The translations under genes and the position numbers were made by a program. The notes below the pieces were generated by a model. That model searched no databases. It saw only the letters and a program-made list of their open reading frames with translations, and was not told the origin of the DNA. A stretch of 64,000 nucleotides of DNA from JANSYL01 sp963921255 (lineage in GTDB: Bacteria > Pseudomonadota > Alphaproteobacteria > Rhodobacterales > Rhodobacteraceae): assembly GCA_963921255.3 (NCBI GenBank), contig CAWUEW020000003.1:1550001-1614000 (forward strand), given 5' to 3'. Positions 49,725-58,515 of the stretch are shown piece after piece. The stretch's first letter is position 1, and every line of letters starts with the position of its first letter.

Positions 49725-50699
49725 ATGCCTGAACCGATGAGTCCACGCCGGTTCGTGTTCGTTCTGCTTGATCAGTTCACGATGCTTTGTTTCTCAAGCG
49801 CTGTCGAAGCGCTGCGGATTGCCAACCGGATGTCCGCCAAGGATCTCTACGAATGGGTGCTTGCGGGGGAAGGCGGCGACGTGGCCCGGTGCTCGGCCGG
49901 GATCGGCTATCACCTCGACACCGATTTGGAAGATGTCGCGCGCGATGACGTGATCCTCGTGTGCGGCGGCATCGACGTACAGGCCGCGACCACCAAGCGC
50001 GTGCTCAGTTGGCTCCGTCGTGAAGCGCGCAAAGGCCCCATCATCGGCGGGTTGTGCACCGCGGGCTACACCTTGGCCAAGGCGGGCCTGCTTGACGGGA
50101 AACGGGCGACGATTCACTGGGAGAACCAGGACAGCTTCACCGAGGAATTCGAAGATGTCCAACTGACCAAATCCGTCTTTGTCATCGACGGGAACCGGAT
50201 CACGACCGCGGGTGGCACAGCCTCGATCGACCTGATGCTCAAGATCATCGCGGATGATCACGGGGAGGATCTGGCCAATCTCGTGGCCGACCAGTTGATC
50301 TATACCTCCATTCGGACCGACCAGGACACGCAGCGCCTCTCGATCCCGACACGCATCGGCGTGCGCCACCCGAAATTGGGTCAGGTGATCCGGATGATGG
50401 AACAAAACATCGAAGAACCGATCAGCCCCGCGGTCCTTGCAAAAGACGTGGGCATGTCGACCCGTCAGTTGGAACGGCTGTTCCGCCGCTACCTCAACCG
50501 GTCGCCCAAGCGGTATTACATGGAACTGCGCCTCGGAAAGGCGCGAAACCTGTTAATGCAGACCGATATGAGCGTCATCAATGTGGCCCTGGCATGCGGG
50601 TTCGCATCGCCATCGCATTTCTCAAAATGCTACCGCGCGCATTACAACACCACGCCGTATCGCGAACGCGGCAGCCAAGCCACGCGCGAACGGGCCTAG
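49725..50699 (+). CDS. GlxA-family transcriptional regulator (DJ-1/PfpI and AraC domains)
   Basis: A 324-aa regulator: an N-terminal DJ-1/PfpI-like domain (about residues 8-185), including GGLCTAGYTLAKAGLL at the nucleophile-elbow position, and a C-terminal AraC/XylS double HTH (PAVLAKDVGMSTRQLERLFR, then ALACGFASPSHFSKCYRAHY). The family includes regulators of glycine-betaine, choline and carnitine breakdown. The ATG at 49725 follows GGGAGGATAAG at some distance. It is divergent from the DAHP synthase gene. Confidence 0.93.
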   Translation: MPEPMSPRRFVFVLLDQFTMLCFSSAVEALRIANRMSAKDLYEWVLAGEGGDVARCSAGIGYHLDTDLEDVARDDVILVCGGIDVQAATTKRVLSWLRREARKGPIIGGLCTAGYTLAKAGLLDGKRATIHWENQDSFTEEFEDVQLTKSVFVIDGNRITTAGGTASIDLMLKIIADDHGEDLANLVADQLIYTSIRTDQDTQRLSIPTRIGVRHPKLGQVIRMMEQNIEEPISPAVLAKDVGMSTRQLERLFRRYLNRSPKRYYMELRLGKARNLLMQTDMSVINVALACGFASPSHFSKCYRAHYNTTPYRERGSQATRERA

Positions 50700-51151
50700 A
50701 AAAACCCCAACAGCGGATCGACGACCCGGTTGGCGTTCATGCGCAGACCCACGACGCTGCCGTCGGGCCGTTCATGCAGGAAGAGGCGGACAAAGAAGTA
50801 TCCCGCCTCGCCATCGCTATAGGCCAGCAACTCCTGTCGAAACCCGTTCTCGAATTGCTGGACACGAACGCGCTCAACAATGTTCAGGGCGTTCGGCAGG
50901 GCATTCTGAAGCTGAATTTCGACCGCAAGGAAATTCTGCGCTTCTGCCGGCGGAACATCGGTGAACAGACGCGCCACGGCGGCCACCTGAAGGTCGGCCA
51001 CAAGAGGATCCATCTGCGCCCGGAGTGCATCGTAGCTTGCAAAAACGCCGGCGCGGTCCTGGGCCTGGGCGCCTGTGGCCACCACGGCCAGCAGCAAAAG
51101 GCCGACCGTAGCCCGCTGAACGCCTCGAAGCACTTCCAACATGGTTTGCAC
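50696..51151 (-). CDS. Hypothetical secreted protein (151 aa)
   Basis: A 151-aa exported protein: signal peptide with core VGLLLLAVVATGAQAQ, cleavage after AQA, then a mostly helical and strand-mixed domain without cysteines. The start is probably GTG at 51151 (GGAAGGGG lies six bases upstream) or ATG at 51142. It is tail-to-tail with the GlxA-type gene and lies directly behind a 92-aa ORF and glnE. I do not recognise the family. Confidence 0.7.
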   Translation of the reverse strand: MQTMLEVLRGVQRATVGLLLLAVVATGAQAQDRAGVFASYDALRAQMDPLVADLQVAAVARLFTDVPPAEAQNFLAVEIQLQNALPNALNIVERVRVQQFENGFRQELLAYSDGEAGYFFVRLFLHERPDGSVVGLRMNANRVVDPLLGFF

Positions 51152-51152
51152 G

Positions 51153-51431
51153 TTATTCCCCTTCCACGCGCGCCCGGCGACCGCCACGCCGTTTCGCTGG
51201 CGGTGGTGTCTCGAGCCCTTCTGCCAAGACGCTTAACATCGGATGCCCCGCGTTGTCCTTGCCATATCGGTCCACGAGGCGTTCAATCGCAGGGCGGTTG
51301 TCATCGCCCGTCATACTCAGGGCCCAATCGACAAAGATCGAGCGGCACTCGGCATCGCTGATCCCCTCAATGTTGAAGGATTCGCGGATCAGACCCTTGG
51401 GGTCATCCGCGTCCTGTGGTCGGCTAGGCAT
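51153..51431 (-). CDS. Hypothetical protein (92 aa) overlapping glnE
   Basis: A 92-aa protein starting MPSRPQDADDPKGLIRESFN and ending with a basic tail (KRRGGRRARVEG). GAAGGAGCCTGACA before the ATG at 51431 lies inside the 3' end of glnE, and the coding regions overlap by eight bases, so it is translated with glnE. The N-terminal region (ISDAECRSIFVDWALSM) looks like a small helical domain. Family unknown. Confidence 0.72.
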   Translation of the reverse strand: MPSRPQDADDPKGLIRESFNIEGISDAECRSIFVDWALSMTGDDNRPAIERLVDRYGKDNAGHPMLSVLAEGLETPPPAKRRGGRRARVEGE

Positions 51432-54231
51432 TGTCAGGCTCCTTCGGCGCACGGTCCAACACGGCGTCAATCATGCCTTCGGTTTCGGACCGGGTCCGGT
51501 CCAATTGCGACGCCAAAGCAGCGCTGTCTGACATTCCCACCTGGCGAAGGAGAAACGCCTGCCCCCCTGCCCCAAGCGTATCAGGATCCAACGCCTCATC
51601 CGTCAACAGGCGACCGGATTGATGGACAAGGCTGAACAGATCATGGGCCCTTGCTAGGGCCTCGGCCTCGGTGTCGGTCAACCAGTCGATCGCCGCCCCC
51701 GCCATGAGTTGGTCGCGCGGGGTCCGGGCCGGATCACCAGACATCAACGCGGCCGCCTGCGCCACGAGGTCGATCTCTTGCAGGCCGCCTGGCCCGTCCT
51801 TGACCGCCCAGGTTTCGGCCTTGCGTCCCGCCGCCTTGAGACGGGCACGCATGTCCGCTGCGTCCGCGCGCACAGTCGCGGCGTCCGCTTTCGAGCGGAT
51901 GACGTCCTGGCGAATGGCTTCGATGTCCTCGGCGAGCGCCGCGTCGCCCGCGATGACACGGGCCCGCGTGAGCGCCATATGCTCCCAGGTCCAAGCCTCG
52001 TTCTTTTGGTAATGCCGAAACGACTCGAGGGCCGTTGCCACGGGCCCCTGCCGTCCAGACGGGCGCAATCGCAGGTCGACCTCGTACAGTTTCCCCGCGG
52101 AGGTTGGCGCGCTGAGTGCGGTGATCAGGCCCTTGGTGGCCTTGGCGAACCAACCCCGTGGATCAAGGGGACGGCGCCCCTCGGTCATGTCGACATCAAG
52201 GGGATCGTAAATCACGATCAGGTCGAGATCCGAGTTCGCTCCCATGCGGGCGGCACCCAAACTGCCCATCCCCAAGACGGCCCCGCTGCGGCCAGGCGCC
52301 GGTCCATGGCGGCGCGCGACATCCGCGCAAACGACGGGCCAAAGCCCCGCCACCACCGCTCCGGCAAGATCGGTGTACTGCGCAGCCGCATCCTCGGATG
52401 AAATCAAGCCCCGCAACTGGTGCACGCCAACGCGGAAATGCCAGTCCTTCTGCCAGCGACGCGCGGCATCGAGCTGAAGTTCATAGTCGAGACCGTCCAA
52501 GGCTGAGATCAGGTCTTTCGTTAATCCGCCACAGCCCGGCCAAGGGGCAAAGAACCGCCCATCCAACACCGCGTCCAGCACACCGGAGTGACGCGCCAGA
52601 TAGCGCGACAAGGCGGGCGCCGTGGCCGAGATATCGACGATCAGGTCGACCAAGGGTGGATTAGCGTCAAACAGCGCGAAAAGCTGCACCCCGGCAGGTA
52701 AGCCGCGTAGAAACCTATCGAAGTTCGCCAATGCCTCGTCAGGTCGCGCAGCATCCTGGAGACGGCGCAACAGCTCTGGCTTCAAGCGATCAAAGATCGC
52801 CTGTCCACGTTCGGACCGCAGGCAGGGATATCCGGGCCAACGGGCCACGATTTCCGCCTGCTCGGGTGGGATCTGCACGCTGGCCGGTTCGCTGGAGGTG
52901 GGCGCAAAGAACGCGCCTGTCAGGCCTTCGACGCGTTCGATTTTTTCAAGCAGCCCGGCCTTGAACGCACGCGTGTCCGGCGCGCCGCAGAACCGGGCCA
53001 GGCGGTCGAACCCGTCGTCGGATTTCGGCAACAGATGGGTCTGGGCGTCATCAATCATCTGAACCCGATGTTCGATTTCGCGGTGATGGGCGTACAGCTC
53101 CGCCAATTCGCCGGCAACGTCGCGTTCGATCCATCCGGCCCGCGCCAAGGCCGACAGGGCCTTGACCGTCCGGCGCGTCCGAAGCGTGTCGTCGCGCCCC
53201 CCGGCCACCAATTGCCGGGTCTGGGCATAAAACTCGATCTCCCGGATGCCCCCGGCGCCCAGTTTCATATTGTGCCCGGACTGGTCGATGGCCTGCCCCC
53301 GGTGCAGACCTTTGTGGTCCCGAATGCGGCGGCGCATGTCCATCGTATCCTCGACCATCGCGAAATCGAGATGGCGCCGCCACACGAATGGGCTGAGGGT
53401 CTCGAGAAACCGCTGCCCCGCCGCGACATCGCCTGCCGCCGGTCGCGCCTTGATATAAGCCGAGCGTTCCCAAGACCGGCCTTCGGCCTCGTAGTAGCGT
53501 TCCGCAGCCGTCATCGAGATACAGACCGGTGTCACAGAGGAGTCGGGCCGCAACCGCAGGTCCGTGCGGAAGACATACCCCTCGGCCGTGACGTCATTCA
53601 GGGTCGCCGCCATCTTCCGCGTCGCCCGGATGAACCCCGCGCGGGCCTCCATCTGATCTGCGGGATCAAACCGGTCGTCATCGAAAAGGCAAATCAGGTC
53701 GATATCCGACGAATAATTCAACTCGCCCGCGCCCATTTTCCCCATGGCAAGGGCGACCATCCCTGCCCCGTCACGGTGGGCGTCATCTTCGCCCATGCCG
53801 GGGATCTTGCCCCGCTTCGCCTCTGCGGCGACATGGGTTGCAAGGGCGGCCGAGACGCAGGCGTCGGCGAAATCAGTCCAGGTCTGGGTGGTGGTGGCCA
53901 AGCTCCAAACGCCCCCCAGATCGGCAAGGGCCGTGATCAAGGCCGCCCGCCGTTTGAGCTTGCGCAACCCGTCGTTCAATTCGCCCGGCGCCAGATCAGC
54001 GGTGGCCGCGATCACCTCGGTCATGCGGTCTTCGGGTTCGTCCAAGAGCGCGTGGCTGAGCCAGTGGGCTTCCTTGGCCATCAGCCGCGCGAGGTAGGGC
54101 GAACATCCGGCCGCCCCCTCGATCAACGGGCGCACCTCGGGCGGGACATCATGCAGATGGGCAAGGGCCTCCGCCCCGCGGTCCGGGACATAAGGGATCG
54201 GATGTCGGGTGAGACGCGCAGCAAAACTCAT
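51424..54231 (-). CDS. glnE: Glutamine synthetase adenylyltransferase GlnE
   Basis: A 935-aa bifunctional adenylyl-transferase/removase that sets glutamine synthetase activity according to PII. Two nucleotidyltransferase cores are visible: GKMGAGELNYSSDIDLICLFD in the N-terminal (deadenylylating) half and GSLGAARMGANSDLDLIVIYD in the C-terminal (adenylylating) half, each with its pair of catalytic aspartates. The start at 54231 gives MSFAARLTRHPIP; a longer ORF lacks a family N-terminus. Small genes follow it in the same direction. Confidence 0.96.
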   Translation of the reverse strand: MSFAARLTRHPIPYVPDRGAEALAHLHDVPPEVRPLIEGAAGCSPYLARLMAKEAHWLSHALLDEPEDRMTEVIAATADLAPGELNDGLRKLKRRAALITALADLGGVWSLATTTQTWTDFADACVSAALATHVAAEAKRGKIPGMGEDDAHRDGAGMVALAMGKMGAGELNYSSDIDLICLFDDDRFDPADQMEARAGFIRATRKMAATLNDVTAEGYVFRTDLRLRPDSSVTPVCISMTAAERYYEAEGRSWERSAYIKARPAAGDVAAGQRFLETLSPFVWRRHLDFAMVEDTMDMRRRIRDHKGLHRGQAIDQSGHNMKLGAGGIREIEFYAQTRQLVAGGRDDTLRTRRTVKALSALARAGWIERDVAGELAELYAHHREIEHRVQMIDDAQTHLLPKSDDGFDRLARFCGAPDTRAFKAGLLEKIERVEGLTGAFFAPTSSEPASVQIPPEQAEIVARWPGYPCLRSERGQAIFDRLKPELLRRLQDAARPDEALANFDRFLRGLPAGVQLFALFDANPPLVDLIVDISATAPALSRYLARHSGVLDAVLDGRFFAPWPGCGGLTKDLISALDGLDYELQLDAARRWQKDWHFRVGVHQLRGLISSEDAAAQYTDLAGAVVAGLWPVVCADVARRHGPAPGRSGAVLGMGSLGAARMGANSDLDLIVIYDPLDVDMTEGRRPLDPRGWFAKATKGLITALSAPTSAGKLYEVDLRLRPSGRQGPVATALESFRHYQKNEAWTWEHMALTRARVIAGDAALAEDIEAIRQDVIRSKADAATVRADAADMRARLKAAGRKAETWAVKDGPGGLQEIDLVAQAAALMSGDPARTPRDQLMAGAAIDWLTDTEAEALARAHDLFSLVHQSGRLLTDEALDPDTLGAGGQAFLLRQVGMSDSAALASQLDRTRSETEGMIDAVLDRAPKEPDNA

Positions 54232-54262
54232 GGGGCAACAGTGGCTTGGGCGTCGGGCAAGG

Positions 54263-54631
54263 TCAATCGACCGGGGTGTCCTGGCTGAAGATGTTGATCC
54301 AGCCAACCCCGTCTCGGCGCCAGATCGAACTGATCAGCATCGTCGACCACGTCTCTGCACCCGCCGCAAGATAGGTTGCGCGATAGGCGATCAAGGCCAG
54401 ATCGTCGGCATATTGCCGGACCTGCACCTCGGACAGACGATAGTCCTGCATGGCGGGCCCGTGGGACAGCTGCCCGGCATGTCCGTCGCGATCGGAAAAC
54501 CCGCTTGGGTAGACGCCCAGGAAATCCTGGGACAGCAGGGCCGTATCGGCTATTGCGTCGCCATCCAGCAAAGCCTGCCAAACGGCGCGTTCCTTCGCTT
54601 CAATCACCGTCAAAAGATCATGGTCACCCAT
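54263..54631 (-). CDS. NTF2-like / DUF4440 family protein
   Basis: A 122-aa protein with a nuclear-transport-factor-2 fold pattern: helix-rich start (LLTVIEAKERAVWQALLDGD), then a beta barrel with YRATYLAAGAETWSTMLISS and IWRRDGVGWINIFSQDTP. GGGAGGGCCAGAG precedes the ATG at 54631. Such proteins act as small binding proteins or minor enzymes. It is upstream of glnE in the same direction and divergent from the YbaK gene. Confidence 0.82.
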   Translation of the reverse strand: MGDHDLLTVIEAKERAVWQALLDGDAIADTALLSQDFLGVYPSGFSDRDGHAGQLSHGPAMQDYRLSEVQVRQYADDLALIAYRATYLAAGAETWSTMLISSIWRRDGVGWINIFSQDTPVD

Positions 54632-54698
54632 CTCTGGCCCTCCCGCTGCGTCAGAGGTATTGCTGCCCTGACGCGAACGGGATCACAAGGACAGCCAG

Positions 54699-55169
54699 AT
54701 GAGCAAGAGCCTCAAGCGTGTGAAACGCGCATTGGATGACGCGGGCGTTGGGACCGAAGTGCTTGAGATGCCAGACTCGACCCGCACCGCCGCCGAAGCG
54801 GCCGCTGCAGCGGGCTGCGCGTTGGACCAGATCGCGAAATCCATCATCTTTGGCGCCGAAGCGACGGGCGACGCCGTGTTGTTCATCACGGCCGGCGGCA
54901 ACAAGGTGGATGCGACGAAGGCAAGCGCCGTTGTCGGGGAAGCCTTGGGCAAAGCCGACGCGGCCTTGATCCGGGCCCAGACAGGGTTTGCGATCGGTGG
55001 GGTCGCCCCGATCGGACACGTCTCCCCCATCCGCGCCTGGTTCGACCCGCGTCTTTTGGCGTTCGATGTGGTGTATGCGGCCGCCGGAACGTCGCGTCAC
55101 ATCTTCCCGATCGACCCAACCGTCCTGCTTGACCTGAGCGGCGCGGAACCAGCGGATTTTACCGCCTGA
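54699..55169 (+). CDS. YbaK/EbsC family aminoacyl-tRNA deacylase-like protein
   Basis: A 156-aa YbaK-fold protein. It starts with SKSLKRVKRALDDAG and has the family segments IAKSIIFGA, VDATKASAVVGEALGKAD, FAIGGVAPIGH and FDPRLLAFDVVYAAAG. YbaK/EbsC proteins hydrolyse misacylated tRNAs, often Cys-tRNA(Pro). ACAAGGACAGCC precedes the ATG at 54699. It is convergent with lpxB, ten bases apart. Confidence 0.92.
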   Translation: MSKSLKRVKRALDDAGVGTEVLEMPDSTRTAAEAAAAAGCALDQIAKSIIFGAEATGDAVLFITAGGNKVDATKASAVVGEALGKADAALIRAQTGFAIGGVAPIGHVSPIRAWFDPRLLAFDVVYAAAGTSRHIFPIDPTVLLDLSGAEPADFTA

Positions 55170-55178
55170 CGTCGCGCG

Positions 55179-56354
55179 TCAGATAACCCGCAGGACAGCC
55201 TTTGCCGCCCGCCGTCCCGGGGCCTCGGCCCCTTTGCCCAAGCGCATCATGGTGGCCGCCATCGCGTCCAGCTGCGCAAGTCGGGCGTCGGGATCGCCGA
55301 TCAACGCGTTCAACGCTGCGCCAATTGGTGCGGGACGACAGTTTTCGCCCAGAAACTCGGGAACGGTGCGCGTGTCCGAGATCAGGTTGACCAATGTCAC
55401 GGTGTCCACTTTCAGCATCGACGTGATGACTTTGCGCGACAGCCAGTTGCCATCATAGGCGATGACCATCGGCGTTTCCGCCGCCGCCAGTTCAAGGCTG
55501 ACGGTGCCTGACGCCGCAAGCGCGACATCGGCAGCCCCAAAGGCCGCCCGTTTTTGCGCTGCCATCGCGTCGGTGGACTGCCCGCGGGGATCAAGCAAGT
55601 GCACCTGGCCGGGCCAGTTACGCGTCTTTTCCGCCACAAGGCCCGCGACGGCCGGTACCGCTGGCAACACCACCTGCGCGTCAGGGCGTGCGGCCAAAAC
55701 CGGGCGCAACGCCTCGCCGAAAACGCGGGCAAGACGCTCAACCTCGGACCGACGCGAGCCCGGCAAGGCCACGATCAAGGGGGTCTCATCGGCCAATCCA
55801 AGTTCGTTGCGAAATGCCGTGCGCTCGGCCTCGGATGCCTGTGGTTCGGCGACCACCGGATGACCCACGAAATCGCATCCCATCCCTTCGGCTTCCATAT
55901 ACGGCGGCTCGAACGGAAAAAGCGCGAGCACATGGTCGATCGACCGCGCCATCTTGCGCGCACGTTTCGCCCGCCACGCCCAAACCGTCGGCGCAACGTA
56001 ATGCACCGTGGGCATGTGGGGCGCCGCCGCTTTGACATGGCTCGCAACGCGCAGCGAAAACTCGGGGATGTCGATCGTGATCAGCGCGTCCGGCTTCCTG
56101 CGCAGCACTTCGGCGCTCGTTTCGCTGACCCGCGCCAACAGCCGCCGCAAATTGCTCAGGATCGCGGCCAGACCGATGACGGACAATTCCTCCATCGGGA
56201 ACAGCGGCTTCAGCCCTTCGGCCTGCATCAGGGGCCCGCCGACCCCTTCGAATTCAATCGGTTCATCGGTGATTTCCTTCAGCCCGGCCATCAAGGCCGC
56301 ACCAAGGCGGTCGCCCGACGGCTCCCCTGCGATCAGGAACAACCGCAGGGTCAC
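55179..56354 (-). CDS. lpxB: Lipid-A-disaccharide synthase
   Basis: A 391-aa GT19 glycosyltransferase condensing UDP-2,3-diacylglucosamine with lipid X to form the lipid A disaccharide. Marks are LFLIAGEPSGDRLGA at the N-terminus, YVAPTVWAWR, and LPGSRRSEVERL. The GTG start at 56354 overlaps the lpxI stop (GTGA). It is the last gene of the envelope operon starting with rseP or dxr upstream. Confidence 0.97.
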   Translation of the reverse strand: MTLRLFLIAGEPSGDRLGAALMAGLKEITDEPIEFEGVGGPLMQAEGLKPLFPMEELSVIGLAAILSNLRRLLARVSETSAEVLRRKPDALITIDIPEFSLRVASHVKAAAPHMPTVHYVAPTVWAWRAKRARKMARSIDHVLALFPFEPPYMEAEGMGCDFVGHPVVAEPQASEAERTAFRNELGLADETPLIVALPGSRRSEVERLARVFGEALRPVLAARPDAQVVLPAVPAVAGLVAEKTRNWPGQVHLLDPRGQSTDAMAAQKRAAFGAADVALAASGTVSLELAAAETPMVIAYDGNWLSRKVITSMLKVDTVTLVNLISDTRTVPEFLGENCRPAPIGAALNALIGDPDARLAQLDAMAATMMRLGKGAEAPGRRAAKAVLRVI

Positions 56355-57133
56355 GGCGCGCCCCAAAGCGCGATGCCAGTTTCCCTGCAGGCTGCTGTCA
56401 CAGCGGCCGGGTCCAGTAGCAACACGTGCCCGGCCTGCACTTCGATCCCGGACAAGCCCGCCGCCGCTGCACCGCGCACCGTATCCGGCCCGATTGCGGG
56501 CATGTCCACGCGCAGTTCCTGGCCCGGTTTGGCCCGCTTCACCAACACACCGCCGGACCCCGGCGCGGTCTGCGCAACGAAGGTCAGAAGCGCGTCGGTG
56601 CCCTGCAGGGTTTCGATCCCCAACATCTGGCCTTTTGCGGCAATGGCTGCTTGCCCGACGTCCAAATCGCCGAGCGCCGCCAAAACCTGCCTTGCGCGCG
56701 CGGCGTCACCATCGGGCTTGGCGTCGCCAACAAGGGGTCCGTCAGGGGCGACAAGATCGGGACGCCAATCGCTGGCCCCTTCAACGGCAAACCCTTGTTC
56801 TTCAAAGATCGCGATAATCTCGCGCAGAAGCCGGTCATCCCCCGCCTGAAGGGCTTGCGCGATCCGCATGAGTGTGGCCGCGGACAGCGGATCCTGCGGC
56901 TCCATCGTGACGTTCGCGCGCGTCATGGCACCCGCCATGCAAATCCGCGTGACCCCTTCGGCCTTGAGCGCCGCGAAGAGTTCGGCCAGCCGGTCTACCC
57001 GAGCGTCCACGATGAGTGCGTCGCCGATCCCTGAGACATCAATCCCTTGCAGGCGCACGACAAGCGCCGGACCCGCCCCGAGCAACAACTGGGGAAGATC
57101 CCCCGTCCCGGCGATGATCGCGCGGTCGGTCAT
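56351..57133 (-). CDS. lpxI: UDP-2,3-diacylglucosamine diphosphatase LpxI
   Basis: A 260-aa LpxI, which in alphaproteobacteria replaces LpxH and cleaves UDP-2,3-diacylglucosamine to lipid X. It begins RAIIAGTGDLPQLLLGAG, has GATRAN-like MAGAMTRANVTMEPQDPLS, and ends with GIEVQAGHVLLLDPAAV. Conserved GQAAIAAKGQMLG and GGVLVKRAKPGQELRVDMP lie in between. Spacing to lpxA is four bases; it overlaps lpxB. Confidence 0.94.
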   Translation of the reverse strand: MTDRAIIAGTGDLPQLLLGAGPALVVRLQGIDVSGIGDALIVDARVDRLAELFAALKAEGVTRICMAGAMTRANVTMEPQDPLSAATLMRIAQALQAGDDRLLREIIAIFEEQGFAVEGASDWRPDLVAPDGPLVGDAKPDGDAARARQVLAALGDLDVGQAAIAAKGQMLGIETLQGTDALLTFVAQTAPGSGGVLVKRAKPGQELRVDMPAIGPDTVRGAAAAGLSGIEVQAGHVLLLDPAAVTAACRETGIALWGAP

Positions 57134-57137
57134 CGCG

Positions 57138-57938
57138 TCACCCGGGCGTCAAGAACGAGCGGTCGCTGCCGCCGGTGATGAAGGAGACGATATCCTGAAC
57201 ATAGTCCGATTGCCCTTCATCGCTGCTGCCCAGGCGGCGCGCCCTGTCCTGAAACGCCCCCTCGCCCTGGGCCAATGCCTGGAAGGCAGCCCGTAGGGCC
57301 GTGATGTCTTCGCGCGCAACACCGCGCCGCTTGAGCCCGACCAGGTTCAACCCATCCAGTACGCCGCGCGGCCCCTGGACAAGGCCGTAAGGGATCACAT
57401 CATGGGGCACCATCGTGACGGCGCCGATAATGGCGCCCTTTCCGATCCGCACGAACTGGTGGATGCCGGACAGGCCGCCCACAATCACGTCGTCTTCGAT
57501 CACGCAATGCCCGCCGATGGCCGCGTTGTTCACCAGCACAACCCGGTCCCCGATGATGGCGTCATGGGCCACGTGGCTGCCTGTGAGGAACAGGCCGTCA
57601 TTGCCAACCCGCGTGACACCCCCGCCACCTTCGGTTCCCGTGTTCATCGTGACGCCTTCGCGAATGCGATTGCGATCCCCGACGATCAGCCGCGTCCGCT
57701 CCCCGCCGAATTTCTTGTCCTGCGGCACCTCTCCGATGGAGGCGAAGGGGTAAATTTCGCAATCCGCCCCGATATCCGTCCACCCGGACAGGACAACGTG
57801 GGATTTCAGAACGGTCCGTGCGCCCACCGTCACTTCCGGACCGACCACGCAGAACGGACCGACCTTGCAGTCCGGGCCGATCACGGCGCCGGTTTCAATG
57901 ACCGCTGACGGATGAATGTCGGCGCTTGCGTCGATCAT
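57138..57938 (-). CDS. lpxA: UDP-N-acetylglucosamine acyltransferase
   Basis: A 266-aa left-handed beta-helix enzyme adding the first 3-hydroxyacyl chain to UDP-GlcNAc. The catalytic His125 is in GSHVAHDAIIG, numbering as in E. coli, and HQFVRIGKGAIIGA follows. The start at 57938 overlaps the fabZ stop by four bases; the longer ORF to 58109 reads into fabZ. fabZ-lpxA-lpxI-lpxB is the usual order in the group. Confidence 0.97.
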   Translation of the reverse strand: MIDASADIHPSAVIETGAVIGPDCKVGPFCVVGPEVTVGARTVLKSHVVLSGWTDIGADCEIYPFASIGEVPQDKKFGGERTRLIVGDRNRIREGVTMNTGTEGGGGVTRVGNDGLFLTGSHVAHDAIIGDRVVLVNNAAIGGHCVIEDDVIVGGLSGIHQFVRIGKGAIIGAVTMVPHDVIPYGLVQGPRGVLDGLNLVGLKRRGVAREDITALRAAFQALAQGEGAFQDRARRLGSSDEGQSDYVQDIVSFITGGSDRSFLTPG

Positions 57939-58411
57939 GCGCCGGCCCCCAGGTCCATCATGGCGGTGAACTCGGCCTCGGCGGCGATCTCGCCGTCCAC
58001 TTCTGCACGCCCCTGGAACTTCCAGACTTTGCCCCCGGGCTTGCCGCGCAAAGTTGTCAAATGCAGCTCCAGAACATCGCCCGGGCCGACTTTGCGACGG
58101 AATTTGCACTTGTCGATGCCCATGAAGTAGACCAGCAAATCCTGGTCGGCCATGTCGGCGGACGCGCCCACCATCACGGCCGCAGTCTGGGCCATTGCTT
58201 CCACGATGGTGACACCCGGCATGATCGGCGTCGCCGGAAAGTGCCCCTGAAAATGCGGCTCGTTATAAGTGACATTCTTGATCCCGACCGCAGATTGGAA
58301 CGGCACGATGTCCCGCACCTTGTCGACCAGCAGAAACGGGTAGCGATGCGGAATGAGGCGCTTGATCAGGTCGATGTCGGCCGTGGTCACCGGCGTCGCG
58401 TCGGAGGTCAT
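57935..58411 (-). CDS. fabZ: 3-hydroxyacyl-ACP dehydratase FabZ
   Basis: A 158-aa hot-dog-fold dehydratase of fatty acid synthesis; it competes with LpxA for 3-hydroxyacyl-ACP. Active-site His57 is in HFQGHFPATPIMPG and Glu71 in TIVEAMAQ. The N-terminus (MTSDATPVTTADIDLIKRLI) and IPHRYPFLLVDKV are typical. There are 104 bases between it and ompH upstream, the largest gap in this run of lipid A genes, so a promoter may lie there. Confidence 0.97.
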   Translation of the reverse strand: MTSDATPVTTADIDLIKRLIPHRYPFLLVDKVRDIVPFQSAVGIKNVTYNEPHFQGHFPATPIMPGVTIVEAMAQTAAVMVGASADMADQDLLVYFMGIDKCKFRRKVGPGDVLELHLTTLRGKPGGKVWKFQGRAEVDGEIAAEAEFTAMMDLGAGA

Positions 58412-58515
58412 TTCGAGTGGCTCCTTCCAGGGCGTGGTTATTGGGCGTCACGCCCCATATGCAATCGTTGAAGGTGGTAACAACTCCACCGGAACGCAGC
58501 AAGCACCCGAATGGC

